NCBI GenBank assembly: GCA_031262635.1
Contig: JAISHN010000024.1
Span: 1-7,110 of the forward strand
Source of the DNA: Holosporaceae bacterium
Lineage (GTDB): Bacteria; Pseudomonadota; Alphaproteobacteria; UBA3830
Direction of reading: 5' to 3'
DNA: 7,110 nucleotides
A model generated the notes under the pieces. The model saw nothing but the letters and a program-made list of their open reading frames with translations. It was not told where the DNA came from and ran no database searches. Shown here one piece after another: positions 1 through 5,131 of this stretch (position 1 is its first letter; every line of letters begins with the position of its first letter). Position numbers and translations under genes: made by a program.

Positions 1-1
1 C

Positions 2-169
2 GTCCTTGGCCGTAGGCCGAGGATCCAAAAAATGCTGAAGTTTCACTAGATCCTTTGGCTGAAAGCCCAAATATGACGAGCTGGGGTAATTCAGAATTTT
101 CTCCGGCCGTAGTACGGGTTTTAATCCATTACTCAGATTATAGAGATAATCCAACGAGTTAAGCGATAC
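2..169 (-). pseudogene. Possible gene fragment running off the left edge (unrecognised)
   Basis: The minus strand is open for 56 codons from about 169 down to the left edge of the window, and the translation looks protein-like (it contains YLGFQPKDL and LDPRPTAKD). In the same frame a TGA lies at 170-172, and a possible start ATG at 196-194 precedes it by eight codons. The frame is therefore either a remnant with a nonsense mutation, a partial gene using a TTG start near 154, or chance. An open frame of this length is not rare by chance, no convincing ribosome binding site is visible, and I recognise no family. Because other genes here use TGG for Trp and TGA as stop, recoding of the TGA is unlikely. 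Confidence 0.25.
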
Positions 170-195
170 TCAAAATCCCTTATTCGAATTTTTCA

Positions 196-213
196 TTAAC
201 CGCTTTTTAACCG
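196..213 (+). repeat. Direct repeat TTAACCG x2, spaced one helical turn
   Basis: The heptamer TTAACCG occurs at 196-202 and again at 207-213, with starts 11 bases apart, about 30 bases upstream of the first plus-strand gene. Repeats in phase with the helix can bind a regulator. No clear sigma-70 -35/-10 pair was found around it, so the regulatory role is a guess. Confidence 0.25.
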
Positions 214-244
214 GCGCTCTGTTTTCATAAGACGAGTGACGCTT

Positions 245-808
245 ATGAAAAAATTAGTCTTTTTATTCGTTTTTTTATTTTTGGATGTTAAAGCGATTCC
301 CGCCGCCGAAGGCGTTATGGCTATGTCTGCCGCCGCGTCGTTAAAAACGCTGACCGAGGATAAGAAAAAATCGATATTCGGCGATTTTTTCTCTCCAAAA
401 GGCGGGCTTATTTTAGAAGAAGTAATGCTGTCGATAGACGAAAATATGAACGATCGCGGAGCGGTGAAAGTTCATCTTGTCGTCGTCTACGAGCATGAAT
501 TAGTCGAGGAGTTGATGAAAATGTCCTCGGACGAATATTTCCGAGGCGTCGATCAGATGATAAAGGACTATCCCGATAAAATGAAAATTTTCGAATGGGA
601 ATTGGTCGCGAAAAAGCGAGTAATGCCGTGGAAAAAGGTGGAATATCCGACGGATCACATGATTCCGCTAGCCGGATTCGTTTTTGCAAAATATTCAAGC
701 TCCGGCAAGCATAGGGCTACGATTCCGCCAAGTTACAAGAAGGTAAAAATAACTTTTGAAAAGAAAAACTTCCGCGTCGATTACGAAGACAAGGATAAAG
801 ACAAATAA
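245..808 (+). CDS. Small exported protein of unknown function
   Basis: The 187-residue product starts with a typical signal peptide: MKK, a very hydrophobic stretch of Leu, Phe and Val (residues 4-13), and a plausible cleavage after Ala17 (VKA). There is no lipobox cysteine, so it is probably soluble in the periplasm or secreted. The mature part is mixed alpha/beta. A hydrophobic beta strand followed by an amphipathic helix (VHLVVVYEHELVEELMKM, about 76-93) leads into a Tyr-Phe pair. A second strand with Trp118 and Trp129 and a third around GFVFAKY (144-150) follow, and the tail is charged (EDKDKDK). The helix-strand pattern faintly recalls small periplasmic proteins annotated with type VI-like secretion loci in proteobacteria, but that is memory of a pattern, not a match. 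A GTG three codons upstream (236) is an alternative start; ATG at 245 gives the better signal peptide. The ribosome binding site is weak. trpS follows after 40 bases. Confidence 0.8.
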   Translation: MKKLVFLFVFLFLDVKAIPAAEGVMAMSAAASLKTLTEDKKKSIFGDFFSPKGGLILEEVMLSIDENMNDRGAVKVHLVVVYEHELVEELMKMSSDEYFRGVDQMIKDYPDKMKIFEWELVAKKRVMPWKKVEYPTDHMIPLAGFVFAKYSSSGKHRATIPPSYKKVKITFEKKNFRVDYEDKDKDK

Positions 809-826
809 CTCGCGGCGCCGTATAAT
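798..826 (+). promoter_or_regulatory. Sigma-70-type promoter for trpS
   Basis: A perfect -10 hexamer TATAAT lies at 821-826, with AAGACA at 798-803 as -35 (four of six consensus bases) and an ideal 17-base spacer. The -35 overlaps the last codons of the upstream gene. Transcription would begin about 833, leaving a leader of roughly 16 bases before trpS. The inverted repeat GCGGC (812-816) / GCCGC (830-834) brackets the -10 and could be an operator or a small hairpin. Confidence 0.6.
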
Positions 827-848
827 TGAGCCGCAATAACGAGTTTAT

Positions 849-1841
849 ATGAAAAAAATCATTTTAACCGGAGATAGGCCGACCGGAAATCTTCATCTCG
901 GCCACTACGTTGGATCGCTGCAAAACAGAGTCGAACTGCAGCGTATTTACAATCAGTACGTGATGGTCGCCGACGTTCAGGCTCTGACCGACTATTATGG
1001 AACGCCGCAAAAAGTCGTCGATAACATTTTAGAAATTGTCGCGGATTATATCGCGGTCGGGATTGATCCAGAATTGACGACTATATTCATACAGTCGCAG
1101 ATTCCCGCTTTGTCCGAGCTGACCGTATACTATATGAATCTGGTTACCGTTTCTCGAGTAGAGCGCAATCCTACGGTAAAAGCGGAAATAGCTCAGAAAG
1201 AATTTGGCGAATCTATTCCTGTGGGATTTTTTTGCTATCCAATAAGCCAAGCGGCCGATATTACGGCTTTCAAAGCGGAAGTAGTTCCGGTTGGCGAGGA
1301 TCAGCTGCCGATGATCGAGCAATCGAATGAAATTGTTCGAAAATTCAATAGATTATATAATACCAATTGTTTAAAAGAAGCTAAGGCTTATTTAAGCCCC
1401 GTCGGGCGTTTGGTCGGAATAGACGGAAGAGCGAAAGCGAGCAAATCGTTGAACAACGCGATTTTTCTAAACGACTCGTCTGAGATTATTAAACAAAAAG
1501 TCTATTCAATGTTCACCGATCCAGATCATATAAAAGCGTCCGATCCAGGAAAAATCGAAGGAAACGTCGTGTTCGCTTATCTCGACGCTTTCTATGAAGA
1601 AAAAGACGAACTTGCCGCTCTTAAGGAAAAATATAAAAAAGGCGGACTTGGAGACATGGTTTTAAAATCGCTTTTAAACGACGTTTTACAGAAAAAACTG
1701 CGTCCTATTCGCGAAAAAAGAGAAAGCTTGTCCAAAAAAGATCTGCTGGAAATATGCTTTAACGGCTCGCAAAAAGCAAAATCTGTCGCTCAACAAACGC
1801 TTGACGAAGTAAAAGAAGCGATGGGAATACGCTTCTTCTAA
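849..1841 (+). CDS. trpS: Tryptophan--tRNA ligase
   Basis: This class Ic aminoacyl-tRNA synthetase charges tRNA-Trp with tryptophan using ATP in the cytoplasm. The 330-residue length is normal. The N-terminal Rossmann fold carries the HIGH-type signature as HLGH (residues 16-19) after GDRPTGNL. The middle has conserved segments such as RNPTVKAEIAQ (106-116), QAADITAFKA (134-143) and GEDQLPMIEQ (149-158) for substrate binding and dimer contacts. The KMSKS loop appears as KASKS (196-200), with Ala replacing Met. The C-terminal helical domain ends in the typical EVKEAMGIRFF-like sequence (320-330). Overall it is the form found in Streptococcus and other Firmicutes (GDRPTGxLHxGHYVGSL opening), not the Escherichia form, which hints at transfer or an unusual lineage. 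The ribosome binding site is weak (CGAG about five bases before ATG). It probably has its own promoter at 798-826. Confidence 0.97.
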   Translation: MKKIILTGDRPTGNLHLGHYVGSLQNRVELQRIYNQYVMVADVQALTDYYGTPQKVVDNILEIVADYIAVGIDPELTTIFIQSQIPALSELTVYYMNLVTVSRVERNPTVKAEIAQKEFGESIPVGFFCYPISQAADITAFKAEVVPVGEDQLPMIEQSNEIVRKFNRLYNTNCLKEAKAYLSPVGRLVGIDGRAKASKSLNNAIFLNDSSEIIKQKVYSMFTDPDHIKASDPGKIEGNVVFAYLDAFYEEKDELAALKEKYKKGGLGDMVLKSLLNDVLQKKLRPIREKRESLSKKDLLEICFNGSQKAKSVAQQTLDEVKEAMGIRFF

Positions 1842-1881
1842 CGCGACGCGTCTCGCTCAATATACTTTCGTCCGCGTTTTT
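1840..1881 (+). terminator. Weak candidate terminator after trpS
   Basis: AACGCG at 1840-1845 pairs with CGCGTT at 1873-1878. Two more base pairs (CG 1847-1848 with CG 1869-1870) lie inside a bulge, and a run of five T (1877-1881) overlaps the 3' arm. The loop is long, at about 20 bases, so an intrinsic terminator is possible but not convincing. Confidence 0.25.
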
Positions 1882-1904
1882 ACTCTTTATTTATAAGCCT
1901 TTTG

Positions 1905-1910
1905 TAAAAT
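1905..1910 (+). promoter_or_regulatory. Possible -10 element giving a near-leaderless mRNA
   Basis: TAAAAT at 1905-1910 lies six bases before the ATG of the acidic-protein gene, so transcription from it would start at or next to the start codon. This would fit the lack of a Shine-Dalgarno sequence. No acceptable -35 hexamer sits at 16-18 bases, so the call is weak. Confidence 0.2.
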
Positions 1911-1916
1911 GGGACA

Positions 1917-3257
1917 ATGGAAAGAAACGCTATATCGCGCGGCGCGATTTTTTTAAAGGAAAACGCAAGCGGCGTTACGCGTCTAAAAGTCGCGACGCTG
2001 TTCGCGGGGATTATCTACGCGAGCTGCGTTAACGCGGATATTTCGTCGGATTACCGGAAGGTATGGAAAAATATAGAACGTCTCTTCAAAAGCGAAAATT
2101 ATTCGAGCAAAAATAAGAAAAAGATATCCAAACTTTTTGAGAAAGGAGAAACGATTGTCGGAGAAATCGAAGGAATGTTATGGAGCGAGGGCGAGGCCGT
2201 TTCTATAGAAGAAGAAATTGTGAAAGATATCTCGGAATACGAAGATTCTGAAGACGATTCCGAGGAGTCGGCGGAGCAAGATTCGCAAGACGGGGATGAG
2301 ACGGAAGAAAGCGGCGACGAAGAATCTGAAGAAGCGTTGGAGGAAGATTTAGATTCGGAAGATGAAGAGGATGACGAAGAAGCGGACGAGGATGACTCGG
2401 AATCTGCAGACAACGAAGACGAATCTTTGGAGGAAGACAGTCAAGAATCAGAAGAAGAGGTCATAGACAACGAAGAATCAGAAGTAGACGACGAGAGCGA
2501 GTCTGAGGATCAGGACGAATCTGAAGAAAAAACCGATAACAACGACGAGGAATCTGAAGCGGAAGACGAGCCAAACGTCGAGGAAAACGAAGTCGAGAAT
2601 TCCGAAGAAGAAGCCGAAGAAACGGAATCTGATGAAGACGAATCTGAAGACAATCGGCAGAGTTTTGTAATTCAGGATAAAGAAGAGGTCGAGCCGGAGA
2701 ATTCCGATAGCGGCAAAAGCGAAGAACCCGTAGATTCTGAGGAAGAATCCGCTGAAGACGAAGATCAGACGAATGAAATCGCGACGGACGACGAGCAAGA
2801 ACAAGAAGTTTCAAACGACGCGGCGCCAAGCGATCCAGAGGAAGAATCGGAAGAAGAAAACGAACCGCCGACTGAAACTCAAGAAGAAGTTGTCGACGAA
2901 GACGGTTCTGGCGACGAAGCGTTTCCTTCAGAGGAAGAATCCGCGCCGTCTATTGAAGAAGAATCGAAAATTGATTCAGACGATAACGAGAAAAAAGAAC
3001 CGCCGCTTGTCGCGTCTAAAAAAATCAAGAAAGCAAAAAAACCTAAAACGCCAAAAATAAAACCTAAAACCAAGATCGCTCCAAAACCGAAAAAAATAAC
3101 TCAACCAAAGGCTTCGCAAGAGGCAAAACCGGCCGAACGCGAAGAGTTGGCCGCCGATTTTATTCGCGCCGAAGAAGAAACGCCCGTCGTTTCAAGCGTT
3201 CCTCCGATTTTAGAAACGCAGCCGGCGAGAAACGCGCTTACAAGCGAGGATTTTTAG
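1917..3257 (+). CDS. Exported, extremely acidic Ser/Glu/Asp-rich low-complexity protein with Lys/Pro-rich tail
   Basis: The function of this 446-residue product is unknown. A signal peptide with a long N-region is likely: Arg22-Leu-Lys24, a hydrophobic core (VATLFAGIIYASCV, about 25-38), and cleavage after VNA at residue 40. Residues 41-93 form a short Lys-rich, Tyr/Trp-containing helical head. Residues 94-358 are almost pure Glu, Asp and Ser with imperfect ESEDE/DESEE units, and residues 104-204 contain no Lys or Arg. At DNA level the repeats are degenerate, though one 14-mer (GACGAATCTGAAGA) recurs exactly at 2514 and 2637. Residues 359-393 switch to a Lys/Pro-rich tail with 16 lysines, and the last 40 residues are mixed. 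This split charge resembles eukaryotic nucleolar, histone-chaperone or mineral-binding acidic proteins; calcium binding or host mimicry is conceivable but unproven. There is no good Shine-Dalgarno sequence and no alternative ATG near the start. The stop is directly followed by the next gene's ATG. Confidence 0.85.
   Translation: MERNAISRGAIFLKENASGVTRLKVATLFAGIIYASCVNADISSDYRKVWKNIERLFKSENYSSKNKKKISKLFEKGETIVGEIEGMLWSEGEAVSIEEEIVKDISEYEDSEDDSEESAEQDSQDGDETEESGDEESEEALEEDLDSEDEEDDEEADEDDSESADNEDESLEEDSQESEEEVIDNEESEVDDESESEDQDESEEKTDNNDEESEAEDEPNVEENEVENSEEEAEETESDEDESEDNRQSFVIQDKEEVEPENSDSGKSEEPVDSEEESAEDEDQTNEIATDDEQEQEVSNDAAPSDPEEESEEENEPPTETQEEVVDEDGSGDEAFPSEEESAPSIEEESKIDSDDNEKKEPPLVASKKIKKAKKPKTPKIKPKTKIAPKPKKITQPKASQEAKPAEREELAADFIRAEEETPVVSSVPPILETQPARNALTSEDF
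2196..2990 (+). repeat. Low-complexity acidic coding tract (GAA/GAC/TCT-rich)
   Basis: This is the segment encoding residues 94-358 of the acidic protein. It is strongly purine-rich on the plus strand and made of recurring GAAGAA, GACGAA and GAATCTGAAGA units without a fixed period. Such tracts expand and contract by slippage or unequal crossing over, so length variation between strains is expected. The other frames give long spurious open frames (very basic on plus, Ser- or Arg-rich on minus) purely because of this composition. Confidence 0.8.
3246..3250 (+). promoter_or_regulatory. Ribosome binding site inside the end of the acidic gene
   Basis: GAGGA at 3246-3250 is a good Shine-Dalgarno match seven bases before the ATG at 3258. 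It lies in the last codons of the preceding gene, whose TAG abuts this ATG, so translation of the two genes is probably coupled. Confidence 0.6.
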
Positions 3258-3515
3258 ATGATTCAAATAATATTCGCCATTCTTTTATCGTTCTGCGTCG
3301 GCGATTCCGAAGCTAAAAACAAAGAAGTAAGCGTCGACAGCGTAATTGCCGACCTTGATCGAGTAAATTCCGATATAACGGAAAAAGTCCGCAAGTTGAT
3401 TTTAGAAAAACCAAAAAAAGAGAAAAAACTACTTTCTCGTCTCAAAAAACTTACTAAGACTATAAACGATATGAAAAAGAAGCTCCAAAAAACCGCTTCG
3501 GAAGAAAAGGAATAA
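3258..3515 (+). CDS. Small exported basic helical protein, coupled to the acidic protein
   Basis: The 85-residue product is not a family I recognise. It opens with a short signal peptide (MIQIIFAILLSFCVG, cleavage likely after SEA at residue 19). The mature part of about 66 residues is rich in Lys and Leu/Ile with heptad-like spacing (IADLDRVNSDITEKVRKLI, then KKLLSRLKKLTKTINDMKKKL). This predicts one or two amphipathic helices or a coiled coil with strong positive charge. Its ATG follows the TAG of the acidic-protein gene with zero intervening bases, and a good ribosome binding site lies within that gene. An operon partner of opposite charge suggests a complex of the two exported proteins; this is inference from context. 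The gene ends 32 bases from the convergent smpB. Confidence 0.8.
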   Translation: MIQIIFAILLSFCVGDSEAKNKEVSVDSVIADLDRVNSDITEKVRKLILEKPKKEKKLLSRLKKLTKTINDMKKKLQKTASEEKE

Positions 3516-3532
3516 TCGACGGCGAAAAGCGG
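3487..3532 (-). terminator. Candidate terminator of the dapA-smpB operon
   Basis: Read on the minus strand, CCGCTT (3532-3527) can pair with AAGCGG (3498-3493) and is followed by six T (3492-3487). The loop is long, at about 28 bases, and may hold smaller pairings. It sits just beyond smpB, inside the 3' end of the convergent plus-strand gene, where a terminator would be expected. Confidence 0.35.
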
Positions 3533-3547
3533 AGAAGGAGGAGCGTA

Positions 3548-4021
3548 TCAAATAGATAGTCTCGACTTTTTCAGCAATCTGTTTTTTTCGCGATTCCATT
3601 CGCGTTCTTTTATAGTTTCGCGCTTGTCGACGGTCTTTTTTCCTTTGCCTAATCCAAGCGAGACTTTTACAAATCCCTTTTCATTGAAATAAACGCTGAT
3701 GGGAACAAGCGTAAACCCGCCTTTTTTCAGCTGGCCGATTAGTCTTGAAATCTGTTTTTTCTTTAAAAGAAGTTTTCGCGTCCTTTTTGGCTCGTGATTC
3801 ATGCGATTCGACAACGCGTACTCGGGAATATGCGTTTGATACAAAAATACCTCGCCGTCTTTGGATAATCCGGCGTAAGCGTCCGCCAGGCTGATTTTAT
3901 TCATACGAAGCGATTTTACCTCGCTGCCTCGCAATACGATTCCCGCCTCTATTTTTTCGAGGATCTCGTAGTCGTAGTTCGCTCGACGGTTATATCCGAC
4001 TTCTTTGTATTCGGCTTTCAT
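3548..4021 (-). CDS. smpB: SsrA-binding protein (trans-translation)
   Basis: SmpB binds tmRNA and brings it to stalled ribosomes, so that incomplete proteins are tagged for degradation and the ribosome is released. The 157-residue product has the normal length and all landmark motifs: NRRANYDYEI (11-20), GSEVKSLR (32-39), the RTRKLLLKKKQI segment (80-91), TLVPISVYF (104-112), and VSLGLGKGKKTVDKRETIKE (120-139) leading into the basic C-terminal tail EWNREKNRLLKK. That tail enters the mRNA channel in known structures. The ATG overlaps the TGA of dapA (ATGA, 4018-4021), and a GAGG ribosome binding site (4033-4030) sits eight bases upstream within dapA. The two are clearly co-transcribed and probably translationally coupled. 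The tmRNA gene itself is not in the window. Confidence 0.97.
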   Translation of the reverse strand: MKAEYKEVGYNRRANYDYEILEKIEAGIVLRGSEVKSLRMNKISLADAYAGLSKDGEVFLYQTHIPEYALSNRMNHEPKRTRKLLLKKKQISRLIGQLKKGGFTLVPISVYFNEKGFVKVSLGLGKGKKTVDKRETIKEREWNREKNRLLKKSRLSI

Positions 4022-4893
4022 AAAAACTGCCTCAGATTCTCGATCAATTCGTCTATTTTTGTTTGCAGCTCCGCGCTTATTGGAGATAACGGAGCGCGCG
4101 GCTCGTTAGATATGAGTTTCATTTTGCTTAAAGCGTATTTCATCGCTCCCGGGCTTGGCTCCGCAAACATAAGCTCGTGCGCCGGAGCGAGCGCGTCTCT
4201 GAGCGCGGCGAATGTTTCAAAATCTTTTTCCTCGAACGCGTTATACATTTTTACGCAGAGATTCGGGAATAAATTCGCGGTTCCTCCCGATATTACGCCG
4301 CTCGCTCCCATGGCTAACGCCGCGCAGACAACGTCGTCGTTTCCGCACAGAAAATCGAAGTCTTTTTTTATCGCCGAACGCCATAGGGTAAATCTAGACA
4401 GATTTGGCGAGCATTCTTTTATAGCGACGATATTTTTCAACTCGCAGAGTCTCTTGAAAACGTCGAAACCGATATCGGCTCCGGCTCTGCTCGGATTGTT
4501 GTATAAAATTATCCCGCGGGAAGTCGAGTCGTTTAATTTTTTGAAATGATCGTATATCTGCCGTTGCGACGGTTTTATGTAAAACGGGCAAACGCAGAGG
4601 AAATTATCGACGTATTTTTCCGTTTGTTTCATAAGCTCGACGCAATTTTCCGTCGCCGCGTCGACTATTCCGCCGATTATCTTTATCCGCCCTTTATTGA
4701 ATGAAGCCGCGGCTTTCGTCAGCTCTACTTTTTCTTGAAACGACAACGATAGCGATTCTCCCGTAGATCCGCAAACGACCATCCCTGAAACGCCTGAATC
4801 CGCGATGAAATCGACGTATTTCTCAAAAGCCGCAAGATCTATGCCGCCGTTTTTAAACGGAGTGACGAGAGCGACAATATAACCGTTCAACAT
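4018..4893 (-). CDS. dapA: 4-hydroxy-tetrahydrodipicolinate synthase
   Basis: DapA condenses pyruvate with aspartate semialdehyde in the first committed step towards diaminopimelate and lysine, feeding peptidoglycan and protein synthesis. The 291-residue TIM barrel opens as MLNGYIVALVTPF. It shows GSTGES (42-47, pyruvate carboxylate loop), CPFY with Tyr105 (subunit-contact Tyr of the proton relay), YNNPSR with catalytic Tyr131 and Arg136 (aspartate semialdehyde carboxylate), and IKE with Schiff-base Lys159. Arg136 favours true DapA over other pyruvate-class aldolases such as N-acetylneuraminate lyase, although GST replaces the more usual GTT. An upstream in-frame ATG at 4971 would add 26 unconserved residues. 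ATG at 4893 matches the family start and has GCGAGG five bases before it. The 3' end overlaps smpB by four bases, an order known in Alphaproteobacteria. Confidence 0.95.
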   Translation of the reverse strand: MLNGYIVALVTPFKNGGIDLAAFEKYVDFIADSGVSGMVVCGSTGESLSLSFQEKVELTKAAASFNKGRIKIIGGIVDAATENCVELMKQTEKYVDNFLCVCPFYIKPSQRQIYDHFKKLNDSTSRGIILYNNPSRAGADIGFDVFKRLCELKNIVAIKECSPNLSRFTLWRSAIKKDFDFLCGNDDVVCAALAMGASGVISGGTANLFPNLCVKMYNAFEEKDFETFAALRDALAPAHELMFAEPSPGAMKYALSKMKLISNEPRAPLSPISAELQTKIDELIENLRQFL

Positions 4894-4918
4894 GAATGCC
4901 TCGCTAAAAATACAAGCT

Positions 4919-4926
4919 ATTTTATA
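4919..4926 (-). promoter_or_regulatory. Possible -10 element of the dapA promoter
   Basis: On the minus strand TATAAAAT (4926-4919) lies 25 bases before the dapA ATG at 4893. It matches a -10 box well enough, but no recognisable -35 is found 16-18 bases further upstream. The placement is good and the hexamer support is partial. Confidence 0.3.
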
Positions 4927-5004
4927 CTTGCCGCAACGTAAATGGCGAGTAATTTTTCGATTCTTTCTCATAATTCGCGTTACGCGGAGCCGCTTAGAAA
5001 ATAC

Positions 5005-5017
5005 AATTAGACTAATT
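5005..5017. promoter_or_regulatory. Perfect 13-base palindrome in the divergent region
   Basis: AATTAG-A-CTAATT is a perfect inverted repeat around one central base. It lies between the divergent dapA and protease genes, where a dimeric repressor could act on either side. No regulator gene is present in the window, so binding is a hypothesis. Confidence 0.3.
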
Positions 5018-5023
5018 TTTGTA

Positions 5024-5040
5024 AAAAATTAATAATTTTT
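5024..5040. repeat. AT-rich inverted repeat
   Basis: AAAAATT (5024-5030) and AATTTTT (5034-5040) are perfect inverted copies around AAT. It may be an AT-rich upstream element, a melting region or a protein site. Palindromes of A and T arise easily by chance in AT-rich DNA. Confidence 0.25.
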
Positions 5041-5065
5041 CAATCTTTTTAGTCAATACTTATCG

Positions 5066-5101
5066 AGCGCATAGTTTGTTTTTATGTAAACAAACGGCGC
5101 T
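5066..5101 (+). promoter_or_regulatory. Compound inverted repeat upstream of the protease gene
   Basis: An inner perfect repeat GTTTGTTT (5074-5081) / AAACAAAC (5088-5095) with a six-base loop is enclosed by AGCGC (5066-5070) / GCGCT (5097-5101), separated by a small internal loop. It ends about 17 bases before the protease ribosome binding site. It is either a two-armed operator or a 5' leader hairpin. No T-run follows, so it is not a classical terminator. No clear -35/-10 pair was found next to it. Confidence 0.5.
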
Positions 5102-5131
5102 GCAAAAAGTCAATTTGAAGAGGAAGATATA

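Noticed and set aside
4..22. Hairpin CCTTGGCC-GTA-GGCCGAGG as an RNA gene or terminator
   Set aside because: The stem is good but no T-run follows, no tRNA or known RNA fold could be built around it, and it may be part of an open minus-strand frame.
170..172. TGA as a tryptophan codon (alternative genetic code)
   Set aside because: All Trp codons in the clear genes are TGG, and TGA terminates smpB, dapA and the protease at expected family ends.
236..244. GTG start for the first gene
   Set aside because: It adds three residues before a textbook signal peptide start MKK; ATG at 245 is simpler, though GTG cannot be excluded.
2461..2829. Long minus-strand frames opposite the acidic gene (Arg/Leu-rich, Ser-rich or Phe-rich)
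   Set aside because: They arise from the complement of GAA/GAC/TCT repeats; they lack signals for initiation and have low-complexity composition.
2773..3060. Very basic plus-strand frame inside the acidic gene
   Set aside because: It is the frame-shifted reading of the purine-rich tract, has no ribosome binding site, and the acidic frame has the signal peptide and coupled partner.
4112..4549. 145-codon plus-strand frame
   Set aside because: It lies entirely opposite dapA, whose catalytic motifs are unmistakable.
4894..4971. N-terminal extension of dapA from the upstream ATG
   Set aside because: The 26 extra residues are basic and match nothing in the family; the internal ATG has the ribosome binding site and the conserved start.
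5084..5095. Match to the eukaryotic forkhead site TGTAAACA
   Set aside because: It is part of a bacterial inverted repeat; a eukaryotic factor site in this context is most simply chance.
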